Part shown: one piece after another, positions 8,218-15,194 of the stretch
Layout: each line of letters begins with the position of its first letter
Position numbering within the stretch: position 1 is the stretch's first letter
From: Paraburkholderia gardini
GTDB lineage: Bacteria; Pseudomonadota; Gammaproteobacteria; Burkholderiales; Burkholderiaceae
NCBI RefSeq assembly: GCF_907164575.1
Contig: NZ_CAJQYY010000037.1
Span: 1-46,484 of the forward strand
Reading direction: 5' to 3'
DNA: 46,484 nt
The notes under the pieces: model-generated
Database searches by the model: none
What the model saw: the letters and a program-made list of their open reading frames with translations, nothing else
Told to the model about the DNA's origin: nothing
Position numbers and translations under genes: made by a program

Positions 8218-9449
8218 CCATGGCCCGGCCTTCGTTGCACGCTTCGTCACCCGACATGCGCTTCGCGTGGCGCGCCGTCGATTCGAGCGGCGCCCGCCGT
8301 CGCGGCACATTGATCGCGCCGGATCCGGTCATCGCGCGCGCATTGCTCAAGCGCGACAGCCTGTTCGTCTACGAACTCGAGGCGCGCGGACAGGCATCAC
8401 GCCCGAAAGCGCGCGCCGCCGAGGTCACGTTGTTTACCCGGCAACTTGCAAGCCTCCTGCGCGCAGGGCTGCCCCTTGCCCCCGCGCTCGATCTGCTGGC
8501 GCAATCGCCGGCGCGGCGCGGTCGGGAGGGCATGCCGCGCATCGTCGGCGCACTGGCCCGCGATATCACCGCCGGCCTGCGTTTCTCCGCCGCGCTTGAG
8601 CGGCATCCCGCGCAGTTCGGTGCGTTGTACTGTCAGCTCGTCGGAGTCGGCGAGGCGACCGGCGCACTCGCTTCGGTCCTCGCGCGCATCGCCGACGACC
8701 GCGAGCGTACCGCCGCGCAACGGGCAAAAGTTAGAGCGGCGCTCACCTATCCGGTCGCGATCCTGCTGCTCGCGCTTGCCATTACCGCGGCACTGCTTGT
8801 GTGGGTCGTGCCGACGTTCCAGCAGATCTTCGACGGTTTCGGCGCGAAGCTGCCCGCGCCAACGCAGTTCGTGATCGCGCTTTCGTCCGCCGCTGCGCGC
8901 TGGAGCGTGCCCGCGCTCGCATGCGCCATCACGGCGTGCGTCGGCGCGGCACACGTCTTACGCCGCTCGGACAAGGCGCGCGTTTCCTTTGCACGCCTGA
9001 CGCTGAAGCTGCCAATCGCCGGGCCGCTACTGACAACGCTCTGCTCAGCTCGCTGGAGCCGCGCGCTCGGCACGCTGCTCTCGGCCGGCACGCCGTTATC
9101 GGATGCATTCGATTCCCTGACGCACGCTACTGGCAACGCCTACGTCGATCGCGCGACCGGTGACATCGCGGTCCGGCTTCGGCGCGGGGAACGCCTCGCC
9201 GCGGCCATGCAGACGGCGCGCTGCTTTCCGCCGGAAATCGTTCAACCCGTCGCCGTCGCGGAGGAATCGGGTGCGCTGGACGCGATGCTGATCGACGTCG
9301 CGTCGCTCTGCGACCGGCAGGTCGACGAAAAGATCGGCACGCTGGCCAGCCTGTGCGAGCCGCTTGTCATCATGGTGCTCGGCGTGCTCGTCGGCGGTCT
9401 GGTCATCGCGATGTATCTTCCCATCATTCAACTCGGCAACGTGGTGTAG
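8214..9449 (+). CDS. pilC: PilC/GspF inner-membrane platform protein
   Basis: Polytopic inner-membrane protein that couples the extension ATPase to pilin assembly. The 411 residues contain two T2SSF repeats (about 70-190 and 275-395). Strong hydrophobic segments lie at about 180-205 (YPVAILLLALAITAALLVW) and at the C-terminus near 380-405. The ATG at 8214 overlaps the pilB stop, and ACGGAGG is six bases upstream. An open frame before it is only the shadow of pilB. It belongs to a pilB-pilC-pilD cluster. No pilin gene is in the window. Confidence 0.92.
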   Translation: MTMARPSLHASSPDMRFAWRAVDSSGARRRGTLIAPDPVIARALLKRDSLFVYELEARGQASRPKARAAEVTLFTRQLASLLRAGLPLAPALDLLAQSPARRGREGMPRIVGALARDITAGLRFSAALERHPAQFGALYCQLVGVGEATGALASVLARIADDRERTAAQRAKVRAALTYPVAILLLALAITAALLVWVVPTFQQIFDGFGAKLPAPTQFVIALSSAAARWSVPALACAITACVGAAHVLRRSDKARVSFARLTLKLPIAGPLLTTLCSARWSRALGTLLSAGTPLSDAFDSLTHATGNAYVDRATGDIAVRLRRGERLAAAMQTARCFPPEIVQPVAVAEESGALDAMLIDVASLCDRQVDEKIGTLASLCEPLVIMVLGVLVGGLVIAMYLPIIQLGNVV

Positions 9450-9477
9450 CATCGCAGCCGAATCCAGTCATTCAGCC

Positions 9478-10404
9478 ATGCACGCGATAACGTCCCTGAC
9501 CGACTCCCCTTTCAGCGGCCCGCTGGGCTATTACACCGCCAGCGTCACCGCCGCGTTCAGCGCTCTGCCCGCCAGCGCGCAGATTGCATTCGCCGTCGTG
9601 TTTGGCCTCGTCATCGGCAGCTTCGTGAACGTGGTGACACACCGGCTACCCATCATGCTCGAGCGTGCGTGGCGCAACGAAGTAAGCGAGACGACGGGCC
9701 AGGCACCCGAAGACGACGCCCTTCCTGCGCGCTATGACCTGTGGCTGCCTCGCAGCGCATGTCCGCATTGCGGACACACGTTGAAGGCCTGGGAAAACAT
9801 TCCGGTGCTGAGCTATCTGCTGTTGCGCGGCCGATGCTCGCATTGCCATGCGCACGTGAGCCTGCGCTATCCCGTGATCGAAATAGCGAGTGCCGCGCTC
9901 GCGGCCGGATCGCTCGTGACATTCGGCGCGACAGGCACCGCCCTCGCCGCCTTCGGACTCTGCGCAACACTGCTTGCGATGAGCGCCATCGACGTCGACA
10001 CGCACCTGCTGCCAGACTCGATGACGTTGCCACTTTTGTGGGCCGGCCTGATCATCAACGTCGAAGGCACGTTTTCCACGCTGCACGATGCGGTTCTCGG
10101 CGCGATCGCGGGTTACCTCACGCTGTGGTGCGTCCACTGGCTTTTCAAGCTGATACGCGGCATCGAAGGCATGGGCTACGGCGATTTCAAGCTGCTCGCG
10201 GCGCTCGGCGCGTGGCTCGGCTGGGCAGCGTTGCCGCAGATCGTCGTGATCGCGGCGGTGGCCGGTGCGGTCGTCGGATTGCTCGCAACGTGGCGCGGCC
10301 GGATGCGCTTCGAGGAGCCGTTGCCGTTCGGCCCGTTTCTCGCGGCGGGCGGAGCAATCACCCTGTTTCTCGGCACGCCGTTGTATCAGGTGTTGGGGAG
10401 CTGA
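9478..10404 (+). CDS. pilD: type IV prepilin peptidase / N-methyltransferase
   Basis: Cleaves type IV prepilin leaders and methylates the new N-terminus. The 308-residue protein has the cytoplasmic zinc site CPHC (95-98) and CSHC (120-123), and the two aspartates of the aspartic-protease active site, one in the IDVDTHLLPD segment (171-180) and one in GMGYGDFK (Asp236). Several membrane helices are present. The ATG at 9478 is preferred because it begins just before the first hydrophobic segment. An earlier open frame overlaps pilC. It is followed by coaE after three bases, the same neighbour as in Pseudomonas and Neisseria pil loci. Confidence 0.95.
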   Translation: MHAITSLTDSPFSGPLGYYTASVTAAFSALPASAQIAFAVVFGLVIGSFVNVVTHRLPIMLERAWRNEVSETTGQAPEDDALPARYDLWLPRSACPHCGHTLKAWENIPVLSYLLLRGRCSHCHAHVSLRYPVIEIASAALAAGSLVTFGATGTALAAFGLCATLLAMSAIDVDTHLLPDSMTLPLLWAGLIINVEGTFSTLHDAVLGAIAGYLTLWCVHWLFKLIRGIEGMGYGDFKLLAALGAWLGWAALPQIVVIAAVAGAVVGLLATWRGRMRFEEPLPFGPFLAAGGAITLFLGTPLYQVLGS

Positions 10405-10407
10405 AAC

Positions 10408-11010
10408 ATGTTTGCTGTCGGGATAACAGGCGGAATCGGGAGCGGCAAGTCCACCGTCGCGGATCTCTTCGCGGCGCGCGGCGTACCGCTTGTCGACACC
10501 GACGTGATCGCCCATCGCATCACTGCGCCCGGCGGCATCGCGATGCCATCGATTGCCAGGGCGTTCGGTCCGTCGTTCATTGCGCAGGACGGTTCGCTCG
10601 ACCGCACCCGGATGCGCGCGCTCGTCTTCAGCGACGATACAGCCCGGTCGCGACTCGAAGCGATCACGCATCCGCTGATCCGCGCCGAGACGGAGCGCGA
10701 GCGAAGTGAGGCCCGCGGCCCGTATGTGATGGTTGTCGTACCGCTGCTCGTCGAATCGGGTAGCTGGAAGACGCGGGTGGACCGTGTGCTCGTCGTCGAC
10801 TGCACCGTCGAAACACAGATCGAGCGCGTCATGCGTCGCAACGCGTTCACGCGCGAACAGGTACTCGCGATCGTCGCGCGTCAGGCGACCCGCGAAGCGC
10901 GGCTCGCCGCCGCGGACGATGTCGTCGTCAATGACACCGTTTCGATCGAGACGCTTTCCATGGACGTCGACGCATTGCACCGGCAGTACGTCGCGCTGGC
11001 CGGCGCGTGA
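10408..11010 (+). CDS. coaE: dephospho-CoA kinase
   Basis: Catalyses the last step of coenzyme A synthesis, phosphorylation of dephospho-CoA. The 200-residue protein has the P-loop GGIGSGKST (8-16) right at the start, the DTDVIAH segment, and the conserved THPLIR in the CoA domain. The length is normal. It begins three bases after pilD and is surely co-transcribed with it. The following 291 bases hold no gene but carry a hairpin and the promoter of zapD. Confidence 0.96.
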   Translation: MFAVGITGGIGSGKSTVADLFAARGVPLVDTDVIAHRITAPGGIAMPSIARAFGPSFIAQDGSLDRTRMRALVFSDDTARSRLEAITHPLIRAETERERSEARGPYVMVVVPLLVESGSWKTRVDRVLVVDCTVETQIERVMRRNAFTREQVLAIVARQATREARLAAADDVVVNDTVSIETLSMDVDALHRQYVALAGA

Positions 11011-11185
11011 CACTCCCCGGCCAGCAGCCAGCCGATGCGCGAAGCGCGCCGGGCCTACGCGGGCCCACACGCAGGCCGCACTCACCCTCATGCTCCGCCG
11101 CACGCCCCACCACATATCCAGTACTTCGCCAGCGCCGCATTCCACCGCGAAACCGGCCGCGCGTCCCGTCACATTGCCATCACGG

Positions 11186-11210
11186 TTCAGGCGCAGAAAA
11201 TGCGCCTGAA
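11186..11210. repeat. perfect 10-bp inverted repeat between coaE and zapD
   Basis: TTCAGGCGCA and TGCGCCTGAA are perfectly complementary around a five-base loop GAAAA. No T-run follows on either strand, so it is not a typical intrinsic terminator. It ends 20 bases before the -35 box of the zapD promoter. Confidence 0.8.
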
Positions 11211-11230
11211 CGGGCGAAAAAAGTGCGTGA

Positions 11231-11259
11231 TTGCTAGGGTAGTCACACGGCATTAGAAT
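11231..11259 (+). promoter_or_regulatory. sigma-70 promoter of zapD
   Basis: TTGCTA (11231-11236), a 17-base spacer and TAGAAT (11254-11259). Transcription would start near 11266, about 36 bases before the zapD start codon. Confidence 0.65.
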
Positions 11260-11301
11260 GTCCTGCAATCCCGTCACCGACCACGCCAGAGGCGAGCGCG
11301 C

Positions 11302-12057
11302 TTGATCCTTTACGAGTATCCCTTCAACGAGCGAATCCGTACGCTGTTGCGCCTCGAAGATCTGTTCGAGCGCTTCACGTTCTTTCTGACCCAGGAAGAC
11401 GCCAGGGAGCACCATGTTGCGCTGACGACCCTCTTCGAAATCGCCGAGGTCGCGGGCCGCGCGGATCTGAAGTCGGATCTGATGAAAGAGCTTGAACGGC
11501 AACGCCAGACGCTGGCGCCGTTTCGCGGAAATCCCGGCATCGAGCAGAACGCGCTCGAAGCAGTCCTGGGAGAGATCGAGCAGACGCTAGCCGGCCTCAC
11601 GCAGATGCAGGGCAAAACGGGCCAGCATCTTGCAGACAACGAATGGCTCGCAAGCATCCGCAGCCGCGCGATCATTCCCGGCGGAACCTGCAAGTTCGAC
11701 CTGCCGTCGTATTTCGCGTGGCAACAGATGCATCCGGACCAGCGTCGCCAGGACATTGCCAAATGGGTCACACCGCTGCTGGCGCTGCGTGATGCCGCAA
11801 CGATCGTATTGCGCCTTGCGCGCGAATCGGGACAGGCCTCGAAGGTGATGGCGATGCAGGGGAGCTATCAACAGATGCTCTCCGGCCGCTCATATCAATT
11901 GATGCAGGTGAGAGTGGCACCGGAATTGCGCGTGATTCCGGAGGCAAGCGCCAACAAGTACATGCTGTGGGTGCGCTTCACGGTGCAGGACGGCGACCTG
12001 AGGCCGCGATCGGTCGATGTCGACGTACCGTTCCAGCTTACGTTGTGCAGCCTGTAA
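11302..12057 (+). CDS. zapD: cell division protein ZapD
   Basis: ZapD (formerly YacF, DUF1342) binds the FtsZ C-terminal tail and bundles FtsZ filaments at mid-cell. The 251-residue protein starts ILYEYPFNERIRTLLRLEDLF, the highly conserved family N-terminus, and keeps the family length. The start codon is TTG at 11302. The gene is set between coaE and yacG exactly as in many proteobacteria, and a promoter lies just upstream. Its target FtsZ is encoded about 9 kb away in the same window. Confidence 0.95.
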   Translation: MILYEYPFNERIRTLLRLEDLFERFTFFLTQEDAREHHVALTTLFEIAEVAGRADLKSDLMKELERQRQTLAPFRGNPGIEQNALEAVLGEIEQTLAGLTQMQGKTGQHLADNEWLASIRSRAIIPGGTCKFDLPSYFAWQQMHPDQRRQDIAKWVTPLLALRDAATIVLRLARESGQASKVMAMQGSYQQMLSGRSYQLMQVRVAPELRVIPEASANKYMLWVRFTVQDGDLRPRSVDVDVPFQLTLCSL

Positions 12058-12181
12058 TAGCAGCACCGGTGCGATAACGGCTGCCGGGACGGCCGCGAGA
12101 GCGGCACGCGGCCTTTGAAACTGCTCTCGTTCGCCCCATGTTTGAAGCTTCCCGTTCCTGATTGCGATTGATCGCCTGACC

Positions 12182-12379
12182 ATGCCCACTGTCGTCAAAT
12201 GCCCAACTTGCGGAAAGGACGTCCGCTGGACACCTGAAAACCGCTTCCGCCCCTTCTGTTCAGATCGCTGCAAGCAGACCGATCTTGGAGCGTGGGCCGC
12301 CGAAAAGTACAAGATCGGCGGCACCGATGAAGAACCGCCTTCGGACGAAACCCCTACCGGCGACTACAACCCGCACTGA
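12182..12379 (+). CDS. yacG: DNA gyrase inhibitor YacG, zinc-binding
   Basis: A 65-residue protein with a single zinc site made by C7, C10, C26 and C30 (CPTC and CSDRC). The tail is acidic and probably disordered. E. coli YacG binds GyrB and inhibits gyrase. The role here is inferred from the family. It is 124 bases after zapD with no obvious terminator between them. A perfect hairpin (12405-12434) follows and separates it from the convergent Nudix gene. Confidence 0.93.
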   Translation: MPTVVKCPTCGKDVRWTPENRFRPFCSDRCKQTDLGAWAAEKYKIGGTDEEPPSDETPTGDYNPH

Positions 12380-12404
12380 ACGCGCTGAAGGAACAGCCGC
12401 CGCG

Positions 12405-12434
12405 TGCGAACCTGCGCGGACACGCAGGTTCGCA
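12405..12434. terminator. 12-bp perfect hairpin between yacG and the Nudix gene
   Basis: TGCGAACCTGCG and CGCAGGTTCGCA pair perfectly around a six-base loop, touching the stop codon of the minus-strand Nudix gene. There is no T-run on either side. Its position between convergent genes suggests a shared transcript end, but the type of terminator is unclear. Confidence 0.5.
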
Positions 12435-12866
12435 TTACTTCTCCGCGGCCAGCCATTCCAGCACCGGAATGGTGGCAGGCAGCAGCGGTGAGACTTCGGC
12501 GGGCAACGCCTGCCAGACGAAGGCCTGACCTTCGCGCCCGTGCGGCTCACCCTCCCATCCGGTCACCTTGCAGAAATAGAGCCGCACGTACGCGTGCGGA
12601 TAGTCGTGTTCGAGCGTATGCCAGCGATGGCTCGCGTTCACGACGATCCCGAGTTCCTCGTGCAGTTCGCGGGCGAGCGCGGCTTCGACCGATTCGCCCG
12701 GCTCCAGCTTCCCGCCTGGAAACTCCCAGTAGCCTTCGTACGGCTTGCCTGCGGGCCGCTGCGCCAGCAGGTAGCGCCCGTCCGGCTGCACCAGCACGCC
12801 GACCGCGACTTCGGTGACCGGCCGCGCAGTGCCCGCGTTGCCGGCAACGTCAGCGGCGGCGGTCAT
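12435..12866 (-). CDS. mutT: Nudix hydrolase, MutT-like (8-oxo-dGTP diphosphatase)
   Basis: A 143-residue protein with a complete Nudix box at residues 52-74: Gly52, Glu58, then R66-E67, E70-E71 and G73. These residues bind magnesium and the pyrophosphate. The sequence before it (RPAGKPYEGYWEFPGG) is typical of MutT, which removes oxidised dGTP from the nucleotide pool. Its location after secA-argJ, and next to yacG as in E. coli, supports this. Its ATG overlaps the stop of the ATPase gene upstream (ATGA), so the two are coupled. Other Nudix substrates cannot be excluded. Confidence 0.88.
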   Translation of the reverse strand: MTAAADVAGNAGTARPVTEVAVGVLVQPDGRYLLAQRPAGKPYEGYWEFPGGKLEPGESVEAALARELHEELGIVVNASHRWHTLEHDYPHAYVRLYFCKVTGWEGEPHGREGQAFVWQALPAEVSPLLPATIPVLEWLAAEK

Positions 12867-13756
12867 ACGCCCTCTGCCGACGCCCGCGGCGCCTGGGACT
12901 TACGCCCCGACCAGTCGCGCGCGAACTGCCACGCCACCCGGCCCGAACGCGAACCGCGCTCTAGCGCCCAGACGAGCGCGTCGCCGCGCGCCGCTTCGAC
13001 CTCGGCGTCGGCGCAACCGAAATGGCGCAGCCAGTGGCCGACGATCGCCAGGTAATCGTCCTGTTTGAACGGATAGAAACTCACCCACAGGCCGAAGCGC
13101 TCCGACAGCGAAATCTTTTCCTCGACCACTTCGCCTGGATGGATTTCGCCATCGGACGTGTGCTTGTACGTCTCGTTGTCGCTCATGTACTCGGGCAGCA
13201 GGTGGCGACGGTTCGAGGTCGCGTAGATCAGCACGTTGTCCGATTGCGCGGCCACCGAGCCGTCGAGCGCCACCTTTAGCGCCTTGTAGCCCGACTCGCC
13301 CTCTTCGAACGAGAGATCGTCACAGAACACAATGAACCGCTCCGGACGCGACGCGATCAGGTCGACGATGTCGCCGAGATCGTGCAGGTCGTCCTTGTCC
13401 ACTTCGATCAGGCGCAGACCGTCTTTGGCGTGCGCGTTCAGGCAGGCCTTGATCAGCGACGACTTGCCCGTGCCGCGTGCGCCCGTCAGCAACACGTTGT
13501 TGGCCGGCTGGCTGTGTACGAACTGACGCGTGTTCTGTTCGATCAGCGACTTCTGCCGGTCGATGTTCTGCAGATCGTCGAGCGAGATGGTTGAAATCGA
13601 CGGCACCGGTTGCAGGTAGCCGCGTCCCTGACGCTTGCGCCAGCGGAATGCAACGGCCGCGGACCAGTCGACATCGAGTGCCGCGGGCGGAAGCATCGCT
13701 TCCAGGCGGCCGAGCACGGCTTCGGCGCGCGTCAAAAACTGTTCGAGTTTGTCCAT
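12863..13756 (-). CDS. DUF815-type AAA+ ATPase of unknown function
   Basis: A 297-residue ATPase with Walker A GARGTGKS (92-99), Walker B FIVFCDDLSF (141-150) and a sensor-1-like YATSNRRHL (178-186). The N-terminal 60 residues look like a separate small domain. The pattern matches the DUF815 (PF05673) AAA+ family, whose biochemical role is not established. No signal peptide or membrane segment is present. It lies 24 bases after argJ and overlaps the Nudix gene by four bases, so argJ, this gene and mutT probably form one message. I make no functional call beyond ATPase. Confidence 0.85.
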   Translation of the reverse strand: MDKLEQFLTRAEAVLGRLEAMLPPAALDVDWSAAVAFRWRKRQGRGYLQPVPSISTISLDDLQNIDRQKSLIEQNTRQFVHSQPANNVLLTGARGTGKSSLIKACLNAHAKDGLRLIEVDKDDLHDLGDIVDLIASRPERFIVFCDDLSFEEGESGYKALKVALDGSVAAQSDNVLIYATSNRRHLLPEYMSDNETYKHTSDGEIHPGEVVEEKISLSERFGLWVSFYPFKQDDYLAIVGHWLRHFGCADAEVEAARGDALVWALERGSRSGRVAWQFARDWSGRKSQAPRASAEGV

Positions 13757-13780
13757 CGTGTATGTGACCCGGTATCAGTA

Positions 13781-15022
13781 TCAGGAACGGTAATCGGCGT
13801 TGATGCTGACGTACTCGTGCGAGAGATCGCAGGTCCAGATCGTGGCCCGCGCGTCGCCGCGACCGAGCACCACGCGAATCGCGATCTCGCTTTTCTTCAT
13901 CACGCGCTGGCCGTCTTCCTCGCGATAGTCCGGGTTGCGTCCACCGGCTTTCGCGACGAGCACGTCGTCGAGGTAAAGATCGATCCGGTCGACGTCGAGG
14001 TCGTTCACGCCTGCATAGCCGATCGCGGCCAGAATCCGGCCGAGGTTCGGGTCCGACGCGTAGAACGCGGTCTTCACGAGCGGCGAATGGCCGATCGCAT
14101 AAGCGATCTGGCGGCATTCGGCGGTGTCCTTCCCGCCTTCGACGTTCACCGTCATGAACTTCGTCGCGCCCTCGCCATCGCGCACGATAAGTTGCGCGAG
14201 CGTCTGCGCGACTTCGGTCACGGCGTCGCGTAGCGCCGCATAGGCGGTGGAATCCGTCGACGTGATCGCCGGCAGGCTCGATTTGCCCGATGCGATGAGG
14301 ATGAACGAGTCGTTCGTGGACGTATCGCCGTCGATCGTGATGCAGTTGAACGAGCGGTCCGCGACGTGCTTCACGAGCGCGTCGAGCACCGGTTGCGCGA
14401 CGTTGGCGTCGAACGCGAGGAAGCCGAGCATCGTCGCCATGTTCGGCCTGATCATGCCCGCGCCCTTGCTGATGCCGGTCAGCGTGACCGTGTGGCCGTC
14501 GATCGTCACTTGCCGGGACGTGGCTTTCGCGAGCGTGTCGGTCGTCATGATCGACTGCGCGGCGGCGTACCAGTTCGCGGCTTTCCGGTTTGCCAGCGCG
14601 GCAGGCAAACCGGCCTTCAGACGGTCGACCGGCAGCGGTTCGAGAATCACACCCGTCGAGAACGGCAGCACCTGCCCGGGCTCGATGTCGGCGAGGCGCG
14701 CGAGTTCGACGCAGGTCTCGCGCGCATGCGCGAGACCTGGCTCGCCTGTGCCGGCGTTCGCATTGCCCGTGTTCACGACGAGCGCGCGAATCGCCTTGCC
14801 GCCCGCGCGTACGCGCTCCAGATGCTCACGGCAAACCGTCACCGGCGCAGCGCAAAAACGGTTCTGCGTGAATACGCCCGCGACCGTCGCACCTTCGTCG
14901 ACGGAAATGACGAGCACGTCCTTGCGGTTCGGCTTGCGGATGTTCGCTTCGGCCCAGCCCAGCGTGACGCCGGCGACGGGATGAAGCTGAGCGGGATCGA
15001 TCGAGGGGAAATTGACAGCCAT
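13781..15022 (-). CDS. argJ: bifunctional glutamate N-acetyltransferase / amino-acid acetyltransferase ArgJ
   Basis: ArgJ moves the acetyl group from N-acetylornithine to glutamate, closing the acetyl cycle of arginine synthesis. The 413-residue precursor carries the self-cleavage site in KGAGMIRPNMATML. Thr197 should become the N-terminal nucleophile of the beta chain after cleavage behind Ala196. The TGNANAGTG segment is also typical. The ATG at 15022 is the usual family start; an upstream in-frame ATG would add 15 residues. The gene contains a perfect 12-bp stem at 14712-14739. It follows secA after 172 bases with a probable terminator between, as in Pseudomonas where argJ also neighbours secA. 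Confidence 0.96.
   Translation of the reverse strand: MAVNFPSIDPAQLHPVAGVTLGWAEANIRKPNRKDVLVISVDEGATVAGVFTQNRFCAAPVTVCREHLERVRAGGKAIRALVVNTGNANAGTGEPGLAHARETCVELARLADIEPGQVLPFSTGVILEPLPVDRLKAGLPAALANRKAANWYAAAQSIMTTDTLAKATSRQVTIDGHTVTLTGISKGAGMIRPNMATMLGFLAFDANVAQPVLDALVKHVADRSFNCITIDGDTSTNDSFILIASGKSSLPAITSTDSTAYAALRDAVTEVAQTLAQLIVRDGEGATKFMTVNVEGGKDTAECRQIAYAIGHSPLVKTAFYASDPNLGRILAAIGYAGVNDLDVDRIDLYLDDVLVAKAGGRNPDYREEDGQRVMKKSEIAIRVVLGRGDARATIWTCDLSHEYVSINADYRS
14712..14739. repeat. 12-bp perfect inverted repeat inside argJ
   Basis: CAGGTCTCGCGC and GCGCGAGACCTG are exactly complementary with a four-base loop GCAT, within codons for the segment PGLAHARETC. It would form a strong hairpin in mRNA of either strand. 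Confidence 0.8.
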
Positions 15023-15139
15023 GTTGGCGACCTGTCGGAGATGAGCGTGCCGGCGTGGAACCAGCATCGGAAATCAACATGAATGGTCCAGACGAACGTC
15101 GGACCACCGGAGAATCAGCCTGCGGCCATTAAAAGGCGC

Positions 15140-15184
15140 CGGCAAAAACGACCCGGCGCGTGCACCGGTTGTGACGCACGCGCC
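15140..15184 (-). terminator. probable terminator after secA
   Basis: On the minus strand GGCGCGTGC and GCACGCGCC (15155-15163 and 15176-15184) form a perfect 9-bp stem. It is followed within a few bases by GGGTCGTTTTT. The T-run is slightly displaced, so confidence is moderate. It lies 11 bases after the secA stop. Confidence 0.6.
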
Positions 15185-15194
15185 GTTCTGCAAC

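Noticed and set aside
9646..11502. A 618-codon minus-strand open frame opposite pilD and coaE
   Set aside because: Covers two clear genes and their gap, with no recognisable motif; explained by high GC third codon positions.
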